DNA of 33,911 bases from an uncultured Acetatifactor sp. (lineage in GTDB: Bacteria; Bacillota; Clostridia; Lachnospirales; Lachnospiraceae). Below are positions 1-7,491 of this stretch, piece after piece. The stretch is taken from positions 1-33,911 of the forward strand of contig CAJUGH010000041.1 in the NCBI GenBank assembly GCA_910586215.1. Reading direction: 5' to 3'. A program made the position numbers and the translations under genes. The first letter of the stretch is position 1. Each line of letters starts with the position of its first letter. The notes under the pieces are model-generated. The model was not told the origin of the DNA. It ran no database searches and saw only the letters and a program-made list of their open reading frames with translations.

Positions 1-60
1 CGCCCGCGGACTATAACCGCCGATCGGGAATTTCACCCTGCCCTGAAGACATCACTACTA
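1..60 (-). ncRNA. FMN riboswitch (RFN element), 5' part, runs off the window
   Basis: Read on the minus strand, this stretch shows the highly conserved 5' half of the RFN element: TCTTCAGGGCAGGGTGAAAT, then TTCCCGATCGGCGG, then a CCGCGGGCG-like block at the window edge. The FMN riboswitch binds flavin mononucleotide and shuts down riboflavin synthesis or uptake genes. The remaining helices and the regulated gene lie to the left of base 1, so which gene it controls (ribDEAH-type operon or ribU) cannot be read here. A matching promoter lies just upstream at 77-105. Confidence 0.88.
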
Positions 61-76
61 TTCAATTGTTTAAAAA

Positions 77-105
77 AGTATAGCATATAGCAAAGAAAAA
101 GTCAA
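77..105 (-). promoter_or_regulatory. Sigma-A promoter for the FMN-riboswitch transcript
   Basis: On the minus strand a -35 box TTGACT (100-105) and a -10 box TATACT (77-82) are separated by exactly 17 bases. Transcription would begin near base 70, just before the conserved riboswitch core. Confidence 0.75.
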
Positions 106-170
106 AAGATCTTAGATATTTTATGGGAAAATCGGCTGCATCATTTCACAGAAAATTCAAACTTTTTTTG

Positions 171-200
171 ATGACGGATGGCGGGGAAGAATGTTACAAT
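171..200 (+). promoter_or_regulatory. Probable promoter of the ABC exporter operon
   Basis: An extended -10 box TGTTACAAT (192-200) is preceded, 18 bases upstream, by ATGACG (171-176), a four-of-six match to the -35 consensus. It points toward the ABC exporter genes and away from the riboswitch promoter. The rest of 106-291 holds only a possible upstream ORF (224-277) with a CCGC-TGAA-GCGG hairpin (239-250). Confidence 0.45.
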
Positions 201-291
201 AAAATAACGGAAAGAATAGGATCATGTTTGTGTTTGTGCCGCTGAAGCGGTGTGATGGGAAGTCTGGCATGAAGTGACAGGTGGTGAGGGA

Positions 292-996
292 ATGGGTGCT
301 TTTGTAGAATTTCAGAAAGTCTATAAGGATTACAATACAGGTGAAGTCACCATAAGGGCACTGAACGATGTGAATTTTGAGATTCAGGAAGGGGAGTTCT
401 GCGTGATTGTAGGGGCTTCCGGTGCAGGGAAGACTACCATCCTGAATATTCTGGGCGGCATGGATACCCTGACAAGCGGAAAGGTGTTCCTGGATGGACA
501 GGAGATATCTGCCTACAACAAAAAGCAGCTCACCAGTTACAGACGCTATGATGTGGGATTCGTGTTCCAGTTCTACAATCTGGTGCAGAACCTTACTGCC
601 CTGGAGAATGTGGAACTGGCAGCCCAGATCTGCAGGGATCCCCTGAATGCAGCCCAGGTGTTGCAGGAAGTAGGGCTGCAGGAGCGGATGGGGAATTTCC
701 CCGCCCAGCTCTCGGGCGGGGAACAGCAGCGGGTGGCCATTGCCAGGGCACTGGCCAAGAACCCGAAGCTTCTGCTGTGTGATGAACCCACAGGCGCCCT
801 GGATTATAACACGGGCAAGGCCGTATTGAAACTCCTCCAGGATACCTGTAGACAAAAGGGCAAGACAGTGGTGGTGATTACCCATAACCAGGCCCTGACT
901 GCCATGGCAGACAGAGTAATCACAGTGAAGAGCGGCACTATCAAGGGCATGGTGAAGAATGAGCACATAGTGAATGTGGAAGAGATTGAATGGTAG
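292..996 (+). CDS. ABC transporter ATP-binding protein (MacB/LolD/FtsE-like)
   Basis: This is the ATPase subunit of an ABC exporter that hydrolyses ATP on the cytoplasmic face to drive the permease encoded next. Visible motifs are Walker A GASGAGKT (about residues 41-48), the Q-loop FVFQFYNLV, signature LSGGEQQR (from about residue 140), Walker B LLLCDEPTGALD, and a switch histidine in VVITHN. The EPTGALD form and the size of 234 residues are typical of the MacB/LolD/FtsE group. ATG 292 was chosen because AGGTGG (279-284) is well placed; an in-frame GTG at 274 has no ribosome site. The permease follows after 24 bases, so the two are co-transcribed. The substrate is unknown; antimicrobial peptide or lipid/lipoprotein export are the usual roles of the group. 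Confidence 0.92.
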   Translation: MGAFVEFQKVYKDYNTGEVTIRALNDVNFEIQEGEFCVIVGASGAGKTTILNILGGMDTLTSGKVFLDGQEISAYNKKQLTSYRRYDVGFVFQFYNLVQNLTALENVELAAQICRDPLNAAQVLQEVGLQERMGNFPAQLSGGEQQRVAIARALAKNPKLLLCDEPTGALDYNTGKAVLKLLQDTCRQKGKTVVVITHNQALTAMADRVITVKSGTIKGMVKNEHIVNVEEIEW

Positions 997-1020
997 AATC
1001 CTCTATACGTAGGTGATGTG

Positions 1021-4000
1021 ATGAAGTCTATGATGGGCAGGACAACTTTACGTGAGATTAAGGGAAGCCTTGGACGGTATTTTGCCATACTGGCCATTGT
1101 GGCCCTGGGTGTGGGATTTTTTGCAGGACTGAAAGTGACGAAGGACGTGATGGTAGCCTCTGCGGACCAGTATTACAGACAGGAGCAGTTGTATGATTAC
1201 CGGCTTCTGTCCACACTGGGGTTTGAGGAGACAGACGTGGAAGCCTTTGCCGCCAAAGAAGGGGTAAGGGTTGCGGAAGGTGCATATTCGGCAGACATTA
1301 TCTGTCTGGACGACTTAGGGAATGCCAATGTGGTAAAGGCCCATTCCCTGACAGAAGGGATCAATGGTGTGGTGCTGCGGCACGGCCGTATGCCGGAAGC
1401 GGCAGACGAATGTGTGGTGGACTGCAATTTCTATGGCAAGGATACCATCGGCACCAAGGTCTACCTGGCAGAGGGCAATGACCAGGAAGACCTGGATCAT
1501 TTCGCCTACCGGGAATATACCATCACGGGTATTGTGCAGTCATCCCTGTACACCCAGTTCGAAAGAGGGAATTCTACCTTGGGAAACGGGCAGGTGAAGG
1601 GATTCCTGTATCTGCTGCCGGAAGGCTTCCAGATGGAAGCATATACGGAGATCTATGTCAAATTTGACGAAGATGAAGAGATCTATTCTGATGCCTATGC
1701 CAGCTTCATGGATCAGAAAGAGGAACTCTGGGAGTCTTACTGTGAAAAGCAGGGGCAGCGCAGGTTCCAGTCCATCCTGGCCGAAGCTAAGGAAGAATTG
1801 GCTGATGCACAGAAGGAACTGGATGAGAAACGTGCGGAGGCGGAGGAGGAGTTTTCTGATGCCAGAAAAGAGCTTCTGGAGGCAGAGCAGGAACTTGCAG
1901 ATGGGGAGCAGGAACTGGCAGACGGGGAACGGGACCTTGCAGACGGGGAACGAAAGCTTAAGGACGGGGAGGGAGAACTGGCCAGGGCAGCGCAGGAACT
2001 GGAGGATGGAGAGAAGACGCTGCAGGAGAAGGAACAGGAACTTCTGGATGCAAAACAGACCATAGCGGACAATGAGGCACTGCTTGCCGAAAAGCGGCAG
2101 GAATATGAGAAGGGTATGGCTGATTTTGAGAGTGGGAAGGAGCAGACAGAGTCTGCCAGGAAGGGCCTGGATGCAGGCATGGCCCAGATTGAAGCGGCCC
2201 AGGCGCAGTTTGACCAGGGACAGGCGCAGATTGACGGAATGAGGCAGCAGGCGGCATATTTGCAAAGTCTTGGAATTCCGGAGGAGACAGCTAAAGCGGA
2301 AGCTTTGCTTCGGTTTGCAGATGCAGCCCAGGTTGAATTGGATGCCAAAAAGGCTGAGGCAGACCTGGAGGGGAAACGCGCCCAGATTGAGGCAGGCTTT
2401 AGCCAGCTTGCAGGCGCAGAGGCACAGTTAAACAGCGCTTACATGCAGCTCCAGGATGCGGCAGAGCAGCTATTGGCAGCAGACAATGAGATTGCCAGTG
2501 CCAGGGAGGAGATTGCCAGGGGGGAGCAGGAGATTGCCGATGCCTGGCAGGAACTGGAACAGGGAAAGAAGGACCTGGCGAAGGGCAGGCGGGATCTGGA
2601 GGAGAGCCGGGAAGAACTGGAGGATGGCAGGAGCGAACTGGAACAGGGGAAGAAGGACCTGGAAGAAGGCAGAAGAGATCTGGAGGACGGCTGGAAGGAA
2701 TACCGTGACGGTTATGAGGAATTCCAGGAGGAGATCGCCGATGCCCAAGAGGAAATTGCCGATGCACGCCAGGAGATTGCAGACTTGGAAGAGCCAGATA
2801 CCTATGTCCTTGGCAGGGACACCAATATCGGTTATGTCCTCTTTGAGAATGATTCCAGCATTGTGGACGGGATTGCCAATGTGTTTCCAGTATTCTTCTT
2901 CCTGGTGGCAGCCCTGGTATGTATGACTACCATGAACCGCATGGTGGAGGAACAGCGCACCCAGATCGGGGTGCTGAAGGCACTGGGATATGGGGAAGCC
3001 GCCATCATGGGGAAATTCCTGTTCTACTCCGGCAGTGCAGCCCTGGTAGGCTGCCTGGGAGGATACTACCTGGGGATCCACTTGTTCCCCCTGGTAATCT
3101 GGCAGGCATATGGTATTATGTACCGGCTGGGGGGAATCGTATATGTGTTCCACTGGCCCCTTCTGCTCATTTCCCTGGCAGGGGCACTGGCCTGCTCCAT
3201 GGGTACCACCTGGGTCTCCTGCAGGCATGAACTGAAGGAAGTGGCAGCAGGGCTGATGCGCCCTAAGTCTCCCAAGGCTGGGAAGAGGGTGTTCCTGGAA
3301 CGGATTCCCTTCATCTGGAGACGGCTGAAATTTCTCCACAAGGTATCTGTGCGGAATGTGGTGCGGTACAAGAAACGTTTTTTCATGATGGTCATGGGGA
3401 TCAGTGGATGCAGTGCCCTTCTGGTGACAGGCTTTGGTGTCCAGGACTCCGTGACGGACATTGCCAACCAGCAGTTTGAGCAGATCCAGGTCTATGACAT
3501 AGGGGTTGTTGTGAGTGACCCTGTGGAGATAGGGACACTTGCCCTGGATGATACCTGGCGGGAGAGCGGGAACCTGGATGGCTTGAGGCAGATCCTGGAA
3601 CAGGCAGGTGCCACATTCACGGTGGCCTATGAGGATACCCTGGATCTGGTGACGGAGGATGGAACCAAGGCCGTGAACCTGATCGTGGCAGGACAGCCCC
3701 AGGAACTTGGCGCTTATATTGACCTGCATACCACAGAGGGAGATCCGGTTGCATATCCGGCTCCGGGGGAGATCGTCCTGTGCAAAAAACTGGCAGAGAG
3801 TTATGGCTTATCCCCAGGGGATTCTGTCATCTTGCGGGATGAAGCCAGGAATACGGTACAGGCAGTGGTGTCAGGTGTCTGTGAGAACTATATCTACAAT
3901 TATGTATATCTGGATATGGCTACCTATGAATCTGCCCTGGGGATGCCGGAATTTAAGAATATATATATCAATCTGCCAGAGGACACGGACTGTCATGAAC

Positions 4001-4491
4001 TGGGAGCGGCAGTTATGAAACTGGAGGAAGTGGCTTCTGTCACCGTAAATGCAGATACCAAGGCACGTTTTTCCAGCATGATGAGCAGTATGGATTACAT
4101 TGTGGTAGTAATCATTGCCTGTGCAGGTGCCTTGGCCTTTATCGTACTCTACAATCTGAACAACATCAACATCACGGAACGGATCCGGGAGATTGCAACC
4201 ATCAAGGTGCTGGGATTCTACAGACAGGAGACGGCACGCTACGTATTCCGGGAGAACACGGTACTGACAGCCATTGGCTGCGGACTGGGACTGATACTGG
4301 GGAAACTGCTGCATCTGTATGTGATGCATGAGGTGAATGTGGATATGGTATCCTTCCATGTGAAAATAGATCCATCGGGATATCTGTTCAGTGTACTTTT
4401 CACCTTCCTGTTTAACTGGGTGGTGAACAGGATGATGTCCGGGAAACTGGAGCGGATCAATATGGCAGAGTCACTGAAGTCCGTTGACTAG
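1021..4491 (+). CDS. FtsX-family ABC transporter permease with long extracytoplasmic coiled coil
   Basis: This permease of about 1156 residues is the partner of the preceding ATPase. It starts with a membrane segment (about residues 17-38) and an extracytoplasmic region, then a charged coiled coil of roughly residues 245-590 built from heptads of the type ELADGEQ, DLADGER, ELEQGKK. Next comes an FtsX core (three membrane spans around 615-740, with the cytoplasmic motif EEQRTQIGVLKALG), then a second extracytoplasmic domain and a C-terminal FtsX core (around 1020-1140, with ERIREIATIKVLGF). The two-FtsX-domain layout is that of putative ABC transport system permeases common in Clostridia. GTG at 1018 is in frame, but ATG 1021 fits AGGTGATG (1011-1018) better. 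The coiled coil probably reaches into or across the peptidoglycan; its partner is not known. Confidence 0.88.
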   Translation: MKSMMGRTTLREIKGSLGRYFAILAIVALGVGFFAGLKVTKDVMVASADQYYRQEQLYDYRLLSTLGFEETDVEAFAAKEGVRVAEGAYSADIICLDDLGNANVVKAHSLTEGINGVVLRHGRMPEAADECVVDCNFYGKDTIGTKVYLAEGNDQEDLDHFAYREYTITGIVQSSLYTQFERGNSTLGNGQVKGFLYLLPEGFQMEAYTEIYVKFDEDEEIYSDAYASFMDQKEELWESYCEKQGQRRFQSILAEAKEELADAQKELDEKRAEAEEEFSDARKELLEAEQELADGEQELADGERDLADGERKLKDGEGELARAAQELEDGEKTLQEKEQELLDAKQTIADNEALLAEKRQEYEKGMADFESGKEQTESARKGLDAGMAQIEAAQAQFDQGQAQIDGMRQQAAYLQSLGIPEETAKAEALLRFADAAQVELDAKKAEADLEGKRAQIEAGFSQLAGAEAQLNSAYMQLQDAAEQLLAADNEIASAREEIARGEQEIADAWQELEQGKKDLAKGRRDLEESREELEDGRSELEQGKKDLEEGRRDLEDGWKEYRDGYEEFQEEIADAQEEIADARQEIADLEEPDTYVLGRDTNIGYVLFENDSSIVDGIANVFPVFFFLVAALVCMTTMNRMVEEQRTQIGVLKALGYGEAAIMGKFLFYSGSAALVGCLGGYYLGIHLFPLVIWQAYGIMYRLGGIVYVFHWPLLLISLAGALACSMGTTWVSCRHELKEVAAGLMRPKSPKAGKRVFLERIPFIWRRLKFLHKVSVRNVVRYKKRFFMMVMGISGCSALLVTGFGVQDSVTDIANQQFEQIQVYDIGVVVSDPVEIGTLALDDTWRESGNLDGLRQILEQAGATFTVAYEDTLDLVTEDGTKAVNLIVAGQPQELGAYIDLHTTEGDPVAYPAPGEIVLCKKLAESYGLSPGDSVILRDEARNTVQAVVSGVCENYIYNYVYLDMATYESALGMPEFKNIYINLPEDTDCHELGAAVMKLEEVASVTVNADTKARFSSMMSSMDYIVVVIIACAGALAFIVLYNLNNINITERIREIATIKVLGFYRQETARYVFRENTVLTAIGCGLGLILGKLLHLYVMHEVNVDMVSFHVKIDPSGYLFSVLFTFLFNWVVNRMMSGKLERINMAESLKSVD

Positions 4492-4514
4492 TACAACACA
4501 TTTTTCGTTGTACT
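4490..4514. repeat. Inverted repeat between convergent genes
   Basis: AGTACAAC (4490-4497) and GTTGTACT (4507-4514) form a perfect eight-base-pair stem with a nine-base loop rich in T. It overlaps the permease stop codon and lies between two convergent genes. There is no T-run after either arm, so it is a weak terminator candidate at best. Nothing else is visible between 4515 and 4544. Confidence 0.45.
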
Positions 4515-4544
4515 AGGAGGGAACGCAGGGACTGCTCCCCACGT

Positions 4545-5054
4545 CTACAGGGCTTCACAGGCGATGCCTTTGCCGTCCAGGTACTTTGCCAGGGCCTTGT
4601 CCCAGATCATGTCCGGTTCCTTTGAGGGGACGAAAGTCTGGTAGGCCGTGCCGGTGGTGAGTACGGCCTTGGAACCGTCATAGCGGATATTCAGCACCAG
4701 GGCCTTGACCAGGGAGGGATCCACATCACAGCCGGATCTGGCAAGGAGCGCTCTGGCCTTCTCGGGATGCAGGTGCAGGACGAACCGGAAGAACAGGGGG
4801 GTGCGTTTTCCCCTGATTAGGTTGTAACACAGCCCTTTCAGATCACACCAGGGACGCAGTTCAAGGTCCGGATGGACAGAAGGGGCCTCCTCCGGGTTCC
4901 CGTTCTGGAAGAATTCCCGGTTGGTGTGGCCGTCAATATGATATGTGCAGGCCATGCCGATCACAGCCTCCTCCAGCAGGAAAATGTCGAAGGTATCTGT
5001 GATCAGAAGATGGTTCATGAAGGTCTTCATGGAAGAAACCTGTAGTGCAGTCAT
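4545..5054 (-). CDS. Conserved hypothetical protein, DUF5721-like
   Basis: A soluble protein of 169 residues with no signal peptide, membrane span or catalytic motif that I recognise. The opening (FMNHLLITDTFDIFLLEEA) and the HIDGHTNREFF segment resemble a small protein family widespread in Lachnospiraceae that I recall as DUF5721; this comes from memory and was not searched. Its own promoter (5105-5133) and an AAAAAGGAG ribosome site about ten bases before ATG support it as a real single gene. It sits alone, convergent with the ABC exporter and divergent from the peptide importer. No function is proposed. Confidence 0.8.
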   Translation of the reverse strand: MTALQVSSMKTFMNHLLITDTFDIFLLEEAVIGMACTYHIDGHTNREFFQNGNPEEAPSVHPDLELRPWCDLKGLCYNLIRGKRTPLFFRFVLHLHPEKARALLARSGCDVDPSLVKALVLNIRYDGSKAVLTTGTAYQTFVPSKEPDMIWDKALAKYLDGKGIACEAL

Positions 5055-5104
5055 GGCGTGAATGCTCCTTTTTGGTTATAAATCCGTGCAAAAACTTTCC
5101 ATCC

Positions 5105-5133
5105 AGTATAGCAGATCAAGGGACTTTCTTCAA
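5105..5133 (-). promoter_or_regulatory. Promoter of the DUF5721-like gene
   Basis: On the minus strand TTGAAG (5128-5133) and TATACT (5105-5110) are 17 bases apart, about 50 bases upstream of the start codon at 5054. Confidence 0.65.
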
Positions 5134-5174
5134 CGTCATCCTGCATATTTTCTATATATTTCCGCATATTTTTG

Positions 5175-5203
5175 TTTACAAGGGCTACCTCGTTTGCTAT
5201 AAT
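5175..5203 (+). promoter_or_regulatory. Promoter of the oligopeptide importer operon leader
   Basis: TTTACA (5175-5180) and a perfect TATAAT (5198-5203) are separated by 17 bases. The transcript would begin near 5210 and run through the leader ORF at 5236 and the terminator at 5257. It is back to back with the minus-strand promoter at 5105-5133. Confidence 0.78.
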
Positions 5204-5235
5204 AGCAATATTCATACGCATACCGGAGGAAGGAC

Positions 5236-5256
5236 ATGAGGCAACGGCGTCTTTAG
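5236..5256 (+). CDS. Six-residue Arg-rich leader peptide (M-R-Q-R-R-L)
   Basis: A minimal ORF reads Met-Arg-Gln-Arg-Arg-Leu then TAG. It has an excellent ribosome site, GGAGGAAGGA (5225-5234), with six bases between GGAGG and ATG. Three of its five non-start codons are arginine (AGG, CGG, CGT). The stop codon abuts the first base of the terminator stem at 5257, the arrangement expected if a translating or stalled ribosome controls hairpin formation. The peptide also contains an Arg-X-Arg motif of the kind that arrests macrolide-bound ribosomes in erm leaders. No experimental evidence is available; the ORF is inferred from ribosome site, codon content and position. Confidence 0.6.
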   Translation: MRQRRL

Positions 5257-5276
5257 AAGGCAACGTTGCCTTTTTT
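5257..5276 (+). terminator. Intrinsic terminator in the importer leader (attenuator)
   Basis: AAGGCA, loop ACGT, TGCCTT is followed by an uninterrupted T-run. It lies about 50 bases after the predicted transcription start and 170 bases before the importer's first gene, so it would abort most transcripts unless blocked. An upstream GGCAACG (5240-5246) inside the leader ORF can alternatively pair with CGTTGCC (5264-5270), also ending on the T-run. Confidence 0.72.
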
Positions 5277-5370
5277 GAAAAACGTACAGGGATTCACATA
5301 TTTTTGTATGCCTTTTCCGGACAGGATGGTAGTTGCTATTCCGTTTTTTTTACGGAGTGCGTCTGCTGCT

Positions 5371-5397
5371 GTGAACAGCTTGACCGTGAACAGTAAC
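5371..5397 (+). repeat. 27-bp intergenic repeat, copy 1
   Basis: Begins GTGAACAGC and ends GTGAACAGTAAC. Two more copies of exactly the same length lie at 17428-17454 and 33618-33644, all in intergenic DNA on the plus strand. The two GTGAAC halves are direct repeats 15 bases apart. Nearby, TCCGT and ACGGA (around 5340-5355) flank a run of T. Confidence 0.6.
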
Positions 5398-5443
5398 GAT
5401 ATTCTGTCTGTGTGGTATGGATGTATGGAAAGGAGGAGGAATT

Positions 5444-7381
5444 ATGAGAAGAAAAATGTTATCGCTGATGCTGTCTGCGGCCATGGTGGCTTCTGTGCTT
5501 ACCGGCTGTGGTTCTGATGACGGCACTGGCAGCAGCACCCCTGTGGACGGATCCCAGGCAGAATCCCAGGGGGGTGAGGAACAGGGGGATGGTCAGGAGA
5601 CAGGAGGAGAGGGAGAACTGCACCTGCTGTATTCCAGCGAGGTCAGTACCTTAAATTACCTGAAGACCAGTTCCATATCGGAGATGGAGATCCCGGCGAA
5701 CACCATTGACACGCTGGTGGAGACGGATAACAAGGGAAACCTGGTGCCAGCCCTTGCCACAGAGTGGTCCCAGGATGGCCTGGTATGGACATTCAAACTC
5801 CGGGAAGGTGTCAAGTGGATCGACCATACAGGAGCAGAAGTGGCGGAGGTCACAGCCCAGGATTTTGTGGATGCCATGAAGTACCAGCTCACACCGGAGT
5901 ATGAGGCAGCCAATGCCAGGAATTTCTTCGGGGTGATTGCCAATGCCGAGGAGTATTACATGGGACTGGTAGGCTCCGATGAGGAGGGCAATACCTATGA
6001 ACCTATTGACTTCTCGGAAGTGGGTGTGAAAGCAGTGGATACCTATACCCTGGAGTACACCCTGGCAGGGGAAGTACCCTATTTCCTGTCATCCCTGGTG
6101 TACGTCACTTACATGCCGGCATACGGGCCTTTGCTTGAGGAGAAGGGGGCATCTTTTGCCACTGCAGCCGACAGCATGTACTATTGCGGGGCGTATTATC
6201 TGTCAGAGTATGAACCCCAGGTGAGGCAGGTGCTCACCAGGAATCCGCTTTACTGGGATGCAGAGCATGTCTATATCACCAGGATCAACAGTGTATACAA
6301 TGCAGAGAAGGCAACCCTGGCACCGGAGATGGTGAAACGCGGTGAGATTGATGAGGCCTCCATCGGTGCGGACATCCTGGATGACTGGCTGGCAGGGGAC
6401 CAGACCAAGGATCTGGTGAGCAAAGAGAGGCCCAGCACGGATGTATCTTATTTTTACTGCTTTAATTTCAACCCTGCTTTTGGGGAGGAGTACGAGCCGG
6501 AGAACTGGAAGAAAGCTGTGAACAATGAGAATTTCAGACAGGCAGTGATGGCCGCCATGAACAGACGCAACCCCATGGCCATCAATGAGCCGAATGATCC
6601 GGAGCAGTATATCCAGAATACCATCACGCCGGCTACCTTTACCGTGAACGCCAGCGGGGTGGACTATGTAGACCTGGGCGCGTTCCAGGAGATTGTGGGC
6701 AGCGACAGCTTTGATGAGACAGCAGCGGCTTCCTACAGGGATGCCGCCAGGACAGAACTGGCAGCAGAGAACGTTACTTTCCCTGTGAAAATGCTGGTGA
6801 AGTATAATCCCAATGTGTCCAACTGGGATAAGGAATGTGCTGTGCTGGAGCAGCAGATCGAAGGCGTCCTGGGAGCAGACTTTATTGACATCATTGTGGA
6901 GGCAGGCCCTTCTGAGTCTTTCCTTACTGTGAGAAGGGAAGGCAATTATGCGTTCTTGAAATGTAACTGGGGTGCAGACTACGCGGATCCTGAGACCTGG
7001 ACAGACCCGTTCTACCAGGCAGAAGGATCAGACGGATACAAATATGCGTTCCTAAGGACTGCCATCAGTGAGAATACTGCGGCGGCAGATACGGTGAAGG
7101 AGTATTTCGGACTGGTGGAAGCTGCCAAGGCCATAACGGCAGATGCCCAGAAGGATGAGAGGTATGATGCCTTTGCCAAGGCAGAAGCTTATCTGATTGA
7201 CCACGCCCTGGTCATCCCTTACGGGATCTCTGTGAGTGATTACATTGCCACCAGGCTGAATGTGTTTGAGGGACAGTATGCGTCCTGCGGCACAGTACCC
7301 AATCTCCGTTACAAAGGACACCACCTGCTGGATCATTTCGTGTCCCTGGAGGAGTATAACAAGAATCTGGAGAACCAGTGA
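5444..7381 (+). CDS. oppA: Oligopeptide ABC transporter substrate-binding lipoprotein (OppA/DppA family, SBP_bac_5)
   Basis: This extracellular receptor captures peptides and delivers them to the permeases encoded downstream. It opens with a lipoprotein signal: a basic start, a short hydrophobic stretch, and the lipobox LTGC, then a Ser/Gly/Glu-rich linker. The mature part matches the SBP family 5 plan, with LAESW-type text LATEWSQDGLVWTFKLREGV, a domain-swap region and a C-terminal YDAFAKAEAYLIDHALVIPY segment. At 645 residues it is somewhat longer than E. coli OppA. ATG 5444 follows AGGAGGAGGA (5431-5440); an upstream in-frame ATG at 5417 lacks a site. It is the first gene of a five-gene operon and follows the leader attenuator. 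Peptide length preference cannot be read. Confidence 0.92.
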   Translation: MRRKMLSLMLSAAMVASVLTGCGSDDGTGSSTPVDGSQAESQGGEEQGDGQETGGEGELHLLYSSEVSTLNYLKTSSISEMEIPANTIDTLVETDNKGNLVPALATEWSQDGLVWTFKLREGVKWIDHTGAEVAEVTAQDFVDAMKYQLTPEYEAANARNFFGVIANAEEYYMGLVGSDEEGNTYEPIDFSEVGVKAVDTYTLEYTLAGEVPYFLSSLVYVTYMPAYGPLLEEKGASFATAADSMYYCGAYYLSEYEPQVRQVLTRNPLYWDAEHVYITRINSVYNAEKATLAPEMVKRGEIDEASIGADILDDWLAGDQTKDLVSKERPSTDVSYFYCFNFNPAFGEEYEPENWKKAVNNENFRQAVMAAMNRRNPMAINEPNDPEQYIQNTITPATFTVNASGVDYVDLGAFQEIVGSDSFDETAAASYRDAARTELAAENVTFPVKMLVKYNPNVSNWDKECAVLEQQIEGVLGADFIDIIVEAGPSESFLTVRREGNYAFLKCNWGADYADPETWTDPFYQAEGSDGYKYAFLRTAISENTAAADTVKEYFGLVEAAKAITADAQKDERYDAFAKAEAYLIDHALVIPYGISVSDYIATRLNVFEGQYASCGTVPNLRYKGHHLLDHFVSLEEYNKNLENQ

Positions 7382-7429
7382 GGAATCTGGCTGGTGTGTG
7401 AGAACAGCCGGATCCGACGGATGAATAAG

Positions 7430-7460
7430 CTGCCAGGCCTTTTGGACACAGGCCTGGCAG
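7430..7460 (+). repeat. Intercistronic hairpin between substrate-binding protein and permease
   Basis: CTGCCAGGCCT (7430-7440) and AGGCCTGGCAG (7450-7460) form a perfect 11-base-pair stem with a nine-base loop and no T-run. Such hairpins after a binding-protein gene usually protect the upstream mRNA from 3' decay, giving excess binding protein over permease; that role is an inference here. Confidence 0.7.
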
Positions 7461-7491
7461 TATATGCAGATAAAAAGGATGATGCAAGACA

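Noticed and set aside
1540..2348. Long minus-strand open frames inside the coiled-coil part of the permease
   Set aside because: They arise from the GC-biased, repeated heptad codons of the real plus-strand gene; their text is low-complexity Ser/Pro/Leu with no family resemblance and no ribosome site.
2470..3729. 419-residue minus-strand frame opposite the FtsX permease
   Set aside because: It lies wholly within a well-supported gene and its translation (His/Gln/Gly-rich) matches nothing recognisable.
4490..4514. Bidirectional intrinsic terminator
   Set aside because: The stem is AT-rich and there is no T-run after either arm; kept only as an inverted repeat.
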